Assembly: GCA_001600455.1 (NCBI GenBank)
Contig: BCKC01000005.1
Location: 3,782,001 to 3,846,000, forward strand
Source of the DNA: Endocalyx cinctus
Lineage: Eukaryota; Ascomycota; Sordariomycetes; Amphisphaeriales; Apiosporaceae
Length of the DNA: 64,000 nt
Direction: 5' to 3'
Shown here: positions 45,901 through 57,400 of the stretch, piece after piece
Numbering within the stretch: the stretch's first letter is position 1
Layout: each line of letters starts with the position of its first letter
The notes under the pieces: generated by a model
Database searches by the model: none
The model's input: the letters and a program-made list of their open reading frames with translations, nothing else
Told to the model about the DNA's origin: nothing
Translations under genes and position numbers: made by a program

Positions 45901-45967
45901 TCTTTGCACGGCCTCCCGTCTTCGGTTCTGTGATCTTTTTCCTTACGTATGCACTGCGTCCGGACAT
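42908..45967 (-). CDS. Large DUF8004-type fungal protein (1019 aa)
   Basis: This is a single uninterrupted frame with strong coding character. The N-terminal 230 residues are mostly disordered (Ser/Pro-rich, with a Lys-rich AFTFGIKKKKGVDL). Then come PPIKRWIGTGKPVQRWNKLR followed by KDPELWDPNGDVLVYF (a PH-like or opening motif of the conserved part), an all-helical region (ARLETYMLKDADNVGAILNY and beyond), and a conserved block at RRGRWVLIYGILQTLASVSV then RYKENVSYHLSPRLKGTKTP PWKG. The last 200 residues are again Ser/Asn/Arg-rich. This architecture fits the DUF8004 proteins of filamentous ascomycetes, which have no established function. There is no TM or signal peptide. The family assignment is from memory of the architecture and is less certain than the gene itself. 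Confidence 0.78.
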   Translation of the reverse strand: MSGRSAYVRKKITEPKTGGRAKSVVGARVSEHDDVSVINEYPFPQGTGYGTTNARFLKFSESTRDVDLINYRAEIASLGQPSSSSQSGGSESGRREMDTPPNHGPMPDYAYARARKPVLKTEDVSGIERSGFRTTIDKKSEEVRKGLTKAFTFGIKKKKGVDLTIRPPSAATIRPYNELEPEDSLDPSAMLGTPQSPQVAAWVSDYQPIMSPPPSVKLPPLPAAPPIKRWIGTGKPVQRWNKLRKDPELWDPNGDVLVYFGRKDQPQRPNPSFRLSSHIIEATESRFLITLLREGSTEEDFDAQLYMPPSPAGAPPILRPHATNHFGRAGQPTPPVSEDTSLIDADGQISYEMYFPTPPQLSKAEAHRHAITTRNVFALLYHASLVGLSLFQALSDLLARLETYMLKDADNVGAILNYLSARGIDDARNDPETAVSMLAWSETAEVRWEEGWREAFLHCVGMFSRLEECADFKQITPITRALLERASLEMQLRVQAAEGRLADFAYGDIWPGSGPVASGTARNAADRLQQFFTNHYVQTYGSWPPPAGTGATRTVEGEDMWLTRTVAQRLQKDFGALYDYLVNRDIVWDESETRSSRKWMMVSESGNKSFCADTANLPLTDMLIEFDNRMRFPHIPHPYPLVPESIPPANSPSGNSARDKLKRDKQNGRQQTGMVPENERILERRVQLAYTEATNIYTLGSEFTHSDLIGSYVKFEKMDQVGAADPFCARRGRWVLIYGILQTLASVSVDSPGVRYKENVSYHLSPRLKGTKTPPWKGVSRHAAEASHELSHCWIAPRMWHSGAESVESDNSITSGSVVADPLQRMVRAQGHKFPYPPPSRSSNASWNTPRSVRSTPGYQSQWGGGSSSAMSVSAYSDDNTSVRTPSHSSSAHNIPPGYHNSNNVAAKNYSRSLRSHGTFGGNNSGRSDDVMKWPARMQSIRRSKPPQPLDLPIPGGITGTGDFLDISPNENDMPSPVSDATRGGGVLIRGRSGSPDELSLVIKDFDELDSVAEEFGGH

Positions 45968-48900
45968 GATGGGCAGCTCGTAGCAGCATATCTCGTCTCG
46001 TCTAGCGAGATGGACATGAGCGTACGAACGATCCCACTAATATTTTATTATATGTGAGGAGTAGTGTATCCCACCACCTGCGGTACTAATAATAGTATCC
46101 AAACAAACGAAAACTTCGAGATACACAATATGATAAAAATCTGAAAGTCAAATCAGCGGTCTGGAGCTCAGTTCGCCTGAGCCGTTTATAAGAGGCGCTC
46201 GGAAGAAGATGCACGACGTTTTGTGTGGTTGCACCAACAGCGCCAGTGAGATTTTTTTATGGTATAACCGGTGAGACGGAGTGACCCGAAGATGTAGCCA
46301 GGGGTTTGCCTCTTTTTTTTCCCCTGTTTCTTTATCTTTTTTTTTCCCTTCTGGAAATTCTTCTGTTTAAAAGAGGGGGGTGGCTAATCCTTCGATTCGT
46401 CCCTTCTAAGCTGACGTTCCCCTTTTTTTTCCCCAAGTTTTCCAAGCCAGCGGGTTTTCAAAATCGTAAAATATCTCAGCGCCGCGATCTACTCGATATA
46501 TATGATATGTCGCAGCGATGTCCCAAAGTTAGACTCTCTTTGATCGATGAGTTAAAATATTTGGCCGAAAGAATTAATATTCGTGAATTAGAAGAAAGAG
46601 GTCTCAATAATTATAAGTAAAAAGTACCGAGGGGATGTTTCCTCCATATCATATATCGATTGATCGGGTGTTATTGTTAGTTGCTTATTACCACGGTAAG
46701 TCGGTGTGCTGTCGGTCCTATTTCAGCCATAAGATGCTCGTGGCTAGCTTGTGTCGCCCCTTGAATAATTAAGTATCTAATTACTTCTATCTTGCTTTTA
46801 CCGTGAAATATGTTTGATAATATAAATGTTAACTTAACGAGACTCGGCACGCATATTTAGATCTTTTTTAAAAGAAAAAAAAAGGATATACCATGCATTT
46901 CACGTACATAGGAAGGATATCTTATTGTTTCAAAGAAGGAAGGAAAACTGTGAGCGTGGGGGGGAGGAACCCTGTCTGATATTCTAGATTTGTTCGTGTT
47001 TGGTGTGACTGGGATGACAATCTATTGGTTTACTGGAGCGAGAAGCATATGCAAGAGGTACCAAGAGCTGCTGAAGCTGGTCAAGCTGCATCGGTTTTGA
47101 TAACCGTACACAGTCTCTTTATACCCCCGAAGTGCCAGGGGGGGCACAGGGCTTAGCCTGGAGCGCATCGATACCCATATCCAGATTCCTTTTTCGGGTT
47201 ATAAATGGCAGGTTACCCATCTTTTCACGGTAACATCAAGAAGACGACGGTGGGTTGTCGTCGTATAATCAGCGGCGCCGTCACGTTACGAAGAGAGCTA
47301 TTCGAGGAATACCCTATTTTCCTTACCGTCTTCTAGAATTGCTAATCTGATGTAACACCAGGGAACGACTTTTGAAAAAGATACGGCAACCGACCTTCTA
47401 CTTTTTCTCGTAACGTACGTACTGCATGCGCATGTACGGGCGTGTGCGCGTCGAGTATGCGACATACACTACAAGTACATAGCACGGATATGGATCAGTT
47501 GGGATTGTTTAGGATACAAGGAGAGGGACAAGCCAGAAGCGATCCCTCGTGGCCGCCAAGTCCCCGTACTTGGTATTACAGGCATATTTACCTCTCAGCT
47601 AGCCTTAACACCAGTACATTATGCAGAGAATGTGCCGTTGTGTAAATCAGGTCATATTATACTGTATTCATCCAAGTTCAATCCTGGTTATATCTCTGGG
47701 TACGTTGATAACGAATAAACTACACTTTTTAACATGTCGATCCACTTCTAACGCGTCCTTGGCTATACTAGTATATACTACGTTTCCGGTGCGCAGTTCA
47801 AACCGGTCAAGCGAGATATCTAGATAGAGTTCTTGTCAAAGCTAATATACCATGGTACCATGGCGTAGTAGTATAATATACACTAGATTGCATCATTTCC
47901 ACTGCCAACTACCTATTTGTTTTACCTTGTATACTAGTCGTAGGGTATATACATATATGTATACATATATGTACATAGTTCTAAATGGTGTCCCAAGCTG
48001 CTGGTAGGACGTTCAAGATGGGTGGATGATGTGGACCGTCATTTTCAAAATATCTGGGGCTATCTGCTTTCTTTTCCACGTACATATACGTATACACTAC
48101 ACTTCACTCCACTAAACTCGGCCAGCGACGTTTTTATTATTTTCGTCGCTCCGTCTGTCCGTCTAATATAACACGCTATGCTAATAACTATAGCTATGAA
48201 TCTCGTTTTCCGGATTTTGCCGCGTGTTTTCTTTTTATTTGGCTTTTTTTTTTCTTCTTTTCTTTCTTTTGTCTCTAAATAAAATATAGACATATAATAA
48301 ATAAAGAGAGAAAAAAAAAAAAACACGAGATATGTCATATGGATTCAGCAGATATATTATGAGTCGGTCAGATGTCTAGAACACTAGAACAATGCGGGAG
48401 CTCGTCACATTGCTTGTGTGCGTCTCAGATTCTTGAGATCCGTCGATTTATTATAGAATGTGTTGCAACTTGCAAAATACAACATACTACTGTATATGTA
48501 TATGTACTCTGTATATCGTCTGGTATTATGTACTACTCCAAATAGGTTCAGCTTGCGATGTTAGGTGTTTCTGCCCCTATCCTTTCGGTAATATTGAAAC
48601 GGTCAATCACCTTCATAAGATCATTTATCATACTTGATTTTTCCTATATGTTAAAATGTTTCCGTCTCACTTTTCTTTTTCTATTTTTTTTCCTGCTCCG
48701 GAATTTCTGAACTATATGTAGAATATCTATACTAGCTAATAGGATCATCGAGATGCAGAGCAGCAGTAAAGACCAAGATACTTCAGTAGCAATGGTCGTA
48801 CCATAGAGTAAGCCCTAAAGTGAGACAACGTATGCCGAACTCCATGAAACCCATGTCCTTTATCCCTGACTTTCTGCACTGACTGTGTCTAATCTCTCTC

Positions 48901-49051
48901 TTATCTCGCATCCACATCAATTGCAATTGTAACCGAACCCAATTTTTCTTTCAATTCTCTTTTCCTTTGTTTTGTTTTTCACTCATTCATTCATTCATCT
49001 TTCTTTCTGGTTGATGATCTCAATCAGAGTAAAATAGGAATAACCCAAACA
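45968..49051. other. Intergenic region
   Basis: About 3 kb with no recognised gene. A 104-codon frame at 46306-46620 starts in T-rich low complexity; its second half (from an ATG at about 46507) looks more protein-like but has no motif. Pyrimidine-rich leader-like sequence at about 48880-49010 precedes the small ORF that follows. Confidence 0.5.
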
Positions 49052-49243
49052 ATGCTTCTTTTCGGTACCGTCGGGTTCTCGGCGGTCTTACTCTATCCAC
49101 ATAAATTACTTAGCACGCAGGTAATATGGATTCCCTCCCCCACTCTTTCCGATAGTTTGTGTCTCTCGCAGACGCGACATGGTGACTTGGCGAGTAGGAT
49201 TTCGCTCATTCTAGAAATAGGGCGTGGTAAGTGGGCGTGGTAA
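49052..49243 (+). CDS. Putative small protein, about 46 aa in two exons
   Basis: The ATG at 49052 has an excellent context (CCCAAACA before it) and follows a 130-base CT-rich leader, as at real fungal genes here. Exon 1 (49052-49120) would encode a hydrophobic MLLFGTVGFSAVLLYPHKLL plus STQ. A GTAATA donor and a CTCGCAG acceptor give a 51-nt intron (49121-49171) in phase 0, and exon 2 (49172-49243) adds TRHGDLASRISLILEIGRGK and WAW before TAA. The gene could continue through another splice, since a duplicated GGCGTGGTAAGT string offers two more donors there. No family was recognised. It is a candidate mini membrane protein. Confidence 0.35.
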   Translation: MLLFGTVGFSAVLLYPHKLLSTQVIWIPSPTLSDSLCLSQTRHGDLASRISLILEIGRGKWAW

Positions 49244-51375
49244 GTGGGCGCGCTGGCGTGCTGTCGTGCTAGTGTAGGTAAATTGTGTAGCGGATGGACG
49301 GTTTATGGTACCGAAATGTTCCTGCATCCAAGATTGGTGCTGATATGTGTAGTAACAAATTCATATAAAATAAAATAAAAAAATCTGACGTTATTTTTTC
49401 GAATCTTGTCATACGTGCAATCGTCTCTGAAATCCTTTTCATCTCTGCAAGGGGTGTTTTGATACTAGTATATTCTTCCAGGGACAAAGCTTCATCACCT
49501 TGCATGGAGGGTCGGGCTTGACCCAGGTGAGCTTCCGATAGGCCGAGCTTGATCGGTAAGAAACTATACTACATATCTGGTTTTCGTTTCGGCCGCCTAT
49601 CTTCGAACATATCACAGAGGCAGTGTACCTCTACTTGTACATATACACAGACTAAAGGTCAGTGCATACTGAAAATACGGTAGAGCCAATCAGATCACCA
49701 CGTCGTTTATTTGCTTCTTCCTTTTCTTACTTCATCTAAAAAGAAGATGAAGACGAACAAGAAGAAAGTAGCAGCCCAACCACTTTTTCCGTACGAAGAC
49801 TGCTCATCTAAAATCGAAGATCTTTTCGAGAAGGATAAGTACTTGTATACTACTATGGGATAATTATCCCGGGTGTTTGTAGAGATCCCTGTATAATAAC
49901 AGAAAACAACTTCATTCAGTCAGCCGATCTGACTTCAGCGGATGAATCATATATCCAACACAGGCAGACAGGTACGGTACCATAGTACATATGTACATAG
50001 TATACATTGCATGACAGGAGAGCGGTGCGTAACTTACATAAGATATTGTGGCTGGTCGGTCGGATATCAAGAACTTCACCAGCTCTCGAGCCACTCTAGT
50101 CAACCTCAAGCCAGCACGCCCCCCGTTCCTCGACTATGTGTAATGATACGAGACTGGGAAGATTATACTTAACCGTTTAGATGATGATACATCCTTTGGA
50201 GAAGTAAGATTATGTGAATCAGAACGTTTAATCGATAGAGTGATGAGTGGATTGTGTTGGTAGGTTGATGAAAAATATCAGACAAGTTATATGAAATACC
50301 AGAAGTCTCATATAGCGCTTAGTAGTCAAGTAACAAGCAAATATCAAAACGGGCTGAGGGACATCATTTATTACGAGTCTAGTTTGATAGAACTTAAAGG
50401 ATGGGATATAGTATTATGGAAGGGTGCTAGGGAATATAGGTAAGGGTCATCAGAAGTGAAGCCATTGAAAATATGATGCCTGATCAAACTTGATGAAGAT
50501 GGCATATAAAATTCTACAAAGTGACTATGTCAAATCATTGCCTAATGTCCCTAGAATTCGATTGAACGAATAAAAAAAAAAAAGTTCGAGGCTTCATCTT
50601 GATACCCTTCTTTGGGAACATTGGTGCTCATGGGCTATCTCATTACTCTCGAGGCTGATAATAACTTATCAACTCCTTTATTAGAAGCCAATATTTTCCG
50701 TTATTTATTTGGATCAGTTAAGCTAGAAGATGTATATGGAATCTATCAGGTTCTCTTCAATTCTTAGTTGACCCTTTAGGCACGAATAACAGAACCAGTT
50801 CTTAGTGGTTCTTTCGTCTCAGTGAATACATATATTAGTGAATATATAACTGAATAGCCAACATGTATCTGGTTATTCCAAGCTATAGAACAGCTAATCA
50901 CCCTCTTCAGTAACAGTAATCAGAGGTAATAACCAATATTGATATGATTACTCCAAGCTCTATAGAAACTAGACCCCCTATTCAATTGCAGTGATTAGAC
51001 GGAATAATCAGAAAAATGGCAATATTGATTTTCACTCACTTCTTTTTCTAATAAATCTTCCTTAATTATTATCTTAGTTAAGAGACCCAATCTAAATTAT
51101 CCATCTATCTAGCTATCTACCTTGCTCACCTAGCCGTCTGTTCTATCTTTAAAATTGAACCGATGGCATCAAATATCAATCAACCTTTGGATGGAGGATA
51201 TTCTTGTAAGGCTTTTTTTTTTCTCAATATTTATCACCAATGAATTCAACACAGCTAACTTTTGAAATAGCAAAATACTTCTCCTATCAGCGACGTAAGT
51301 AATCAATTGTGAATCGATACTCTCCTTCCATCCATATCTCCTCAATCTCAATCTTTAAAGATATCTATCTTCCTA
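49244..51375. other. Intergenic region with tandem hairpin-like repeats
   Basis: No gene was recognised. It contains two adjacent, related 64-66-bp inverted-repeat units (50871-51010). An ATG at 51163 followed by GTAAGG, and a 24-nt open piece ending AC/GTAAGT at about 51294, might be mini-exons of the following gene, but phase could not be closed. Confidence 0.4.
50871..51010. repeat. Two tandem, diverged miniature inverted-repeat units
   Basis: Unit A (50871-50934) begins GGTTATTCC and ends GGTAATAACC. Unit B (50945-51010) begins TGATTACTCC and ends GGAATAATCA. In each unit the ends are inverted repeats of each other, and the units share the internal CCAAGC-TATAGAA block. Both are followed by AATATTGA, directly after A and 11 bases after B. 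Confidence 0.6.
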
Positions 51376-52160
51376 ATGACGTTGAGCTACTATGCTCCTT
51401 CTAACCAACCCTTGCTGCAACTACCAGCTATGAACCTCGGCCGATCTCCGATCTACATCGCCATCCTGGAGGGGAAAGCTAAGCGAGAAGTCGACACCTC
51501 CATCGCGGCTGGCGAGAGTCTGTTCGATATCTGGGATGATGCCTCGCAAGCCACCGACGCCGCCGAGAGCCCTGCGACGCGAGCTGCGGGTGAGGTCTCG
51601 TACTACAGAGTGGCGCGTAAGGCAGCTGCTCGTAGGTTGAACGACAATGATGGTTTCATTCCTGCGCTGTGATTTTTTTTTTTTTTTTTTTGCTGATCTT
51701 ATCTATAGGCTTAATGGTGGATGGGCTACGCGACCGCCAGCCGGGACAGAAGGACGACACTTCCACGGCTATTTCCCGTTCTTCCCGTTCTAACTCGAGT
51801 CCTTCTCCTCCTGTCCGTGACCCTGTTACTCCCATTATGGCCCCTATTCACTCTGTGCAGGATGAAACTCATTCTTTTCGAGGTCCTACCGGTTCTATCC
51901 AAGTACCCATTAGCTTTTCTCGGAATTGTACCGACCACAATCGACAAGTTTTTGCTGATGACCCAGCGCGTCCTTCTTTGAACCCGAACCTTCCTGATTT
52001 CAATCCGGCCCCGACTCTTACCTCGGTTCCCGCTCCAGTCAGACCACCATCAATCAATCACGATCATCGTATTGATCATATCACGGGCAAGACTCCCAAG
52101 TTCGACTTCGAGAAGAGGTGCGAGAAGTGTTCGGTACGCATCTCTCGGCCCGAGAAATAA
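51376..52160 (+). CDS. Hypothetical protein, about 242 aa in two exons
   Basis: The first frame (from ATG 51376) encodes a protein-like segment: NLGRSPIYIAILEGKAKREV, ESLFDIWDDASQATDA and YYRVARKAAARRLNDNDG. The second frame (to 52160) is Pro/Ser-rich and ends with KTPKFDFEKRCEKCSVRISR. A model with donor GTTTCA (51653), a T-rich intron containing a 19-T tract, and acceptor TATAG (51708) joins them in phase (exons 51376-51652 and 51709-52160; 729 nt in all). The donor is weak, so the two frames could instead be separate, with ATG at 51714 for the second. The ending has a CxxC pair. No family was recognised, and there is no TM or signal. Confidence 0.42.
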
Positions 52161-52743
52161 GGGAAAGATAGGAGGAGCTTAAAACAGAGGAGTTTGAGAT
52201 AACTCGGTAAAGACAGTGTGGTTTATGGCGTCATGGAAAGCCTCTGACGGTCATATCGGAATGCCAATATTTAATTATTGAGGGGGGGGGGGGTTAATAA
52301 CTGGTCGTCAGCACTTAGTGGCTACAGGGAAAGACTTCTCTGCTATTTCATGCAATGGATGGCTCGATGGTAATCCAACTACTAAGTACTCGTTCCTCAT
52401 CTAATCACAATTTTTATAGTTTCTATACGAACGCCAAAACTTTCGAGTAAGAATCATAAACTCAGTTGGTATCTATAATCTATCAATATCCTAAGATTGT
52501 ATGCCTCGTTGGCCAATCTATACACACTGGTAACATCTATTGTAGAACATTCGAGTCGCCAGGGCGACATGTCACAAGATATAATAATCCCCATTGGTAC
52601 CATCGTGTACAGGCTACCTAACCATATCCAGTTTGTCGTACCATCATCGCACTTTCGTTAAAGACAGTGAATATTTTCTTTTTTATCGTAAAAGATAGAA
52701 TCATATCGATCCATACAAACATACGTACACACCGTTCATTTCC
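52161..52743. other. Spacer between convergent genes
   Basis: It contains a G homopolymer at about 52282-52294 and 3' flanks of both neighbours. No gene. Confidence 0.65.
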
Positions 52744-54442
52744 TCACGCCTCGCTCTTCGTCGCCTGCCTCTCGAGCTCCTGAGGAGGGGGTACCTTGTG
52801 GGTGTCGGTAGACACCCTCTCGATAGCCATAGCCTTCTCGACGTCGCGAGCGTGGCTAGCACCGGCCGGGGCGGAGTCAAACTCGATACCCTTCCTCTCC
52901 GGGCCGAGAGCGGTGGTGAAGATGATGCCGAGGGCGATGATGGCCGTGGCGATACCCATCGTAGGGCCGTAGGCCTCGACGAGATCCCCGTTCTTGCCGC
53001 GAACGAAGTGGGTCTCGGCGATGGCGTTGACGATCTGCGCCGACGGCGACGAGATGGCGTTGCCGAGCTGGTACGTGATACCGGGGAAGCTGGATCGGAA
53101 GGCCGGAGGGGCCAGCTCGTTCAGGTGCACGGGGATCACGCCCCAAGCGCCCTGGACGAAGAACTGGATGAAGAAGCCGGACGCCGACAGCGAGCTCTCG
53201 CCCTCGGGTAAGATCCACGCGGGGATGATGAGCGCGCTGAATAGGGCGGCGACGCAGATGGTGCGTCGACGGCCGAAGAATTGCGATAGGTAGCCGATGA
53301 TGGTGCCACCGACGATAGCGCCGGTCTTCATGATGATGCTCGCTCGCTTGGCGCCAGCTTGGCCGAGTTCCTTAGCCTCGATCATGAAGGTGGTGTAGCT
53401 GTCCTGGCTAGTGTGGGAGTAATAGTTGAACCAACTCATCAGGATGATGCAGTAGACGCACAGCCGCCACTCCTTGGCCAGCATAGTCTTGGTCTCGGCC
53501 CAGAAGTCACCGGCGGTGATGTGGTGGCCTTCCTTCTTGGCTTCCCTGAACTGCTTCGACTCGGGGAAGAGGCAGCGAATGAGACCGGCGCCGATGGAAA
53601 GCCCCGCGGCAATCCAGAAGACGGTTTTCCAGGCGGCCTCGCCACCTCCGACACCGAGACTGGCGCACGCCGCGAGGACGTAGCCGAGAGAGTATCCTTG
53701 TTGCATGATACCGCTCATGAGACCACGAGCTTCGGTCCTGATTACATTTTGACGTTAATTCGAATTGTATCATGAATTGAAATATGAGTCGAGACTTACG
53801 GAGCATTTTCTAGGGCCATGGCGACGGCGTTACCGTACACGCCTCCCATGAAAAGACCGAACAAGGAACGGACCGCGAGGAACTGCTGGAAGGTTTGGCT
53901 GTAGATGGTCGCAATCTGCAAGAGTCCTGCGCGCGTAGAGGAGTTAGCTTTCCATTTACAGCGACGGTACTTGGTTCCATAAAAAAAGATCGAGGCGTGT
54001 ACTTACCTAATATGATCATGTTCGCAACCATGGGCCATTTTCGGCCGTACCGATCACCTAGGAGACCGAAGACGGCAGCACCGACGGATCGTAGCAGCAG
54101 GGTCAAGGTGATAGCCGTGGTGACGGCGGTCTTCGTTACGTCAAAGTATTCGCTGAGGGTGACGGTCTGGATGGAAAGGGCGTGGAAATCGAACGCGTCG
54201 GCAGTCCAGGCGAACAATCCGACGAGGAAATGCAACCATTGAGTGGCCGACAGCTGGGCTAACAAAGAGATGGGATTCTTCAGCGGTTCGGGGTTTCGCC
54301 ATTCTGTGTAAGTCTCGCCGAGATCGTTGGTGACGACGACCCTCTGCTTCCATTTGAATAGATCACCGAGAGATTGCTTCGCCGTCGCCCATACACCCCT
54401 GGCTACGGGGTCCGCGGGTTCGGCACCGGTAGCAGACGCCAT
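52744..54442 (-). CDS. Jen1-type monocarboxylate/proton symporter, MFS (518 aa, three exons)
   Basis: Exons are 54442-54007, 53926-53800 and 53737-52744; introns (80 and 62 nt, both GTAAGT donors) keep phase. The first ATG is at 54442 (MASATGAEPAD). The protein has 12 predicted TM segments, with the MFS loop GDRYGRKWP at about 133-141. The signature of the Jen carboxylate transporters, NxxSHxSQDxxxT, is present exactly as NYYSHTSQDSYTT at about 292-304. These are plasma-membrane permeases for lactate, pyruvate, acetate and, in some species, succinate or malate, normally glucose-repressed and induced on non-fermentable acids. Flanking segments LAWTADAFDFHAL-like (LFAWTADAFDFHAL) and ELAPPAFRSSFPGITYQLGN are also typical. 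Substrate preference cannot be read from sequence by eye. Confidence 0.92.
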
Positions 54443-57400
54443 CTTCTCTCTGTTCACGGTTCACAAAAGGAACTCGTACCTAGATCTGATCGCTATGTAG
54501 AGGCTGACTTAAGCGATTAAGGCTAGAGAGTAAGGGCTCAGAACCAAATGTAAGAAGGAGAAGGGGGGTGAGGGGAAGATAGAAAGAGATAAGGGTGAGG
54601 TGAGATGAAGCGAGATACCAGAGTTCTAGGTCGTCATTTTTTTTTTTCGTACCAGCGAGATATCTGCCTACTTATACCTTCGGTCGGGAAGAAAGCATAG
54701 CTAGGGAGCAAATAGCGCTCAGATTCTCTACCACGCAAAGCCCACGTTCCCTACGGGTCTAGGTCAAAAATTGCGATATTCTTGCGCACATGGTCCCCGT
54801 ACACGATTGCGTATGACCCAGCAAAAAATCACATTGGATTCACATAGAGCTCCGTCGTTTCTATGCATATTAAACTTCTCCGCACATATCCCCCGGAATG
54901 CTCCCCAGATAGTGCGACGACGATAAATTTGCCAAGTGGTTCTAATGTTGTCTCATTGGGAGGCCAAGATCAGCCAAGGGCGGCCAAGAATACAAATTCG
55001 AACGGGTTTTTGTCGACCCCTCTCTAGGTGGTGAGATTGGATTTTGGACCCGGGTGACTAGATAGGACAAGACTGAGGCTCTGTGGGGAGTTTTGGGGGA
55101 AGTCTTATTTGGAGAGCAGTACTATTTGGCTTTTACAACTAGGTTAGACATCAAGGTAGAAGTTTAAAGAAAAAGAGAGACGGGGAGAGAGATGAACGAA
55201 TGATAACTATAGCGACAAGTCGAAGTGACCGAAAGAGGAATTTTGGTGAGATAAGCCGCTACGGAAGAAAAAGGGCGTGTAGTTGTCGGTCAGATAAGGG
55301 TGATCATTATCCTAAAATAATGTACGTCGCGGGGGAAAGTGATTGCATGCCAAGGTTTCATTCCAACATGGTGGATGCGACACTCAGTTATAACTCTCAG
55401 GTTATTTTTGCTATAGCAGTGCGTTGTCGTGGTATTGGATCGATTCTACCGACCAACCTTCCAACTTTCTCGCCAAGATGAACCAAGCTAGACACAAATC
55501 TTTCCCTTTTGATATCCACCGATACTTTGCGACCCAATCAAGATATTTTTTACTCATATCTTCTGGTTTACCGGGAGTAAACGAGAGATTCTTGACCTGC
55601 CTGCGAGTAGTACATAATGTATATAAATACATATGAGAAAGTGGATGTGTATAGATTATGGTAAATAAGGTAACTGTGAAGATAAGTAAGATAAGGCTAT
55701 ACGAGTATACACTAGTATACCTACCTAGATAGCTAGGTAAGTATGTACCTACTTAACATTTGAAGTCTTCGTATGTACGGAGTACACTATCATGTACACG
55801 GTAAGATCTTACGAAACTTTAACATAATAGAATTACGCGACCTAGTATACAAACGGAATATCCTGGTGCTGGTTATCCTCTCATGTAGACTGCACTACAG
55901 AAGTACATGATAGTGATGATATCCGGTACCAATCTCCAGGGTTCTAGTCTCCATATTACCATACTACCTAGGACCAACACCCCCATCTCGTGACCCAGAA
56001 CAACGATACCGTGGAGATGGAAAACGCAGTTCTATCCAATCAGATATCAATACGAGTTATGCGGGGAAGGTTGAAGGATTTGGGGAAATTTTGGAGCTCT
56101 CCACATTCCAAGAAGAAGAAAACAAAAGACCCAGCCAGCCCAGCGGCCCAGCCAATTCCAGGCCTGTCAGCCTGTATCATCTCGTCTTGTCCTTCAGAAG
56201 TCTTCCCTCTTCGATGGGGTGATGCCTCTTAGTCTTTTTTCATCTCCCCCAATTTCTTCTTCACTTCCTTACCATCTCGGCAAGTAAAAGGCTCGAGGGA
56301 TTGACTGCCCCGAATTAAGATTTTGCCAATTCCGGCTCATAAAAGCTTACTATTGAACCCGGTAGCACATTACCCCAAATCAACTTTCGGGGAAATCTTT
56401 TCGATTATTTAAGTAAGGTACCTTTCCCTTATTTTTTTTTTTTTCTGTTTTGATTTCGAGGTTATGTTACGAAAACCGTCGATATATCAAAAGTGCACCC
56501 AGGCCGCTGGGGAGCCAAGGATTTGGTTCCAACGTAGGCGGTCGGAGGAACTGAGGCGCCGAGATGGTCAAAACATTCGATTACCCAGTTTTATCAAAAG
56601 TGAGGTGGATCGGTAACCCTCAATCTAATACGTACGTAGAGGACCAAGGCTTCCACAATCCACAAAATATATCAAAAATATGTCAGAACAATGTCGGAGC
56701 TGTTTGAATTCTTTATGTTTCCAAGAGACACCGCAGATCTTTAGTGTTGAAAGATGCCGATGGTAAATCAACGGTGGTTTTAAAGCCGAAGTATCAAGAG
56801 TTAGATACATATATCTGAAGAAAGCCAAAAAAAAAAAAAAAAAAAAAAAAAGACAAGAACCCAAAATAGTAACTAGTGAAGAAGAAGAGGATGTGGCGAC
56901 AATGTTGTTACTTACATTTACTTGTACAGGTAGATACGGGTTGCCAAGAAGTGGGCGTGTTTCTCTTCGCTTACACGTACGCTAGCCTTACTTTGCCCAG
57001 CTATTTGAATATGCATACGGACCAACTACAATCTAAGTTGGCGGCTCGCCAACTTAGCACGTGGGAAGATTGAGGAGATGATCGCATAGTAGACCGTCAT
57101 TTGGGGGGGTTCACTCGGTCTGACGGAGTACTATCCGCTGGGTACTCTGATAGAATGACGGCATGTTTGGATAAACAAATTCCCGGCTCAACAGAAATAC
57201 GGTATGGGAAGTGAATGAATGGGGTTGGAGATGAAGAACGAAAGAGTGAAAGGAGTCTTGTCCTCTTATAAGTTGTGATAACTTAGATGGAGGATAGATG
57301 TAATAGGTTACAGTTATAGACGGTTAAGATTTGGAACGAATATATTTTGTATTTTTTTCCAGTGGTTCGTATAACTGGTATGCTTTATGTTTTGAGAAGA

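Noticed and set aside
46306..46620. 104-codon plus-strand frame
   Set aside because: First half is translated T-rich low complexity; no motif in the rest. Kept only as a note in the spacer entry.
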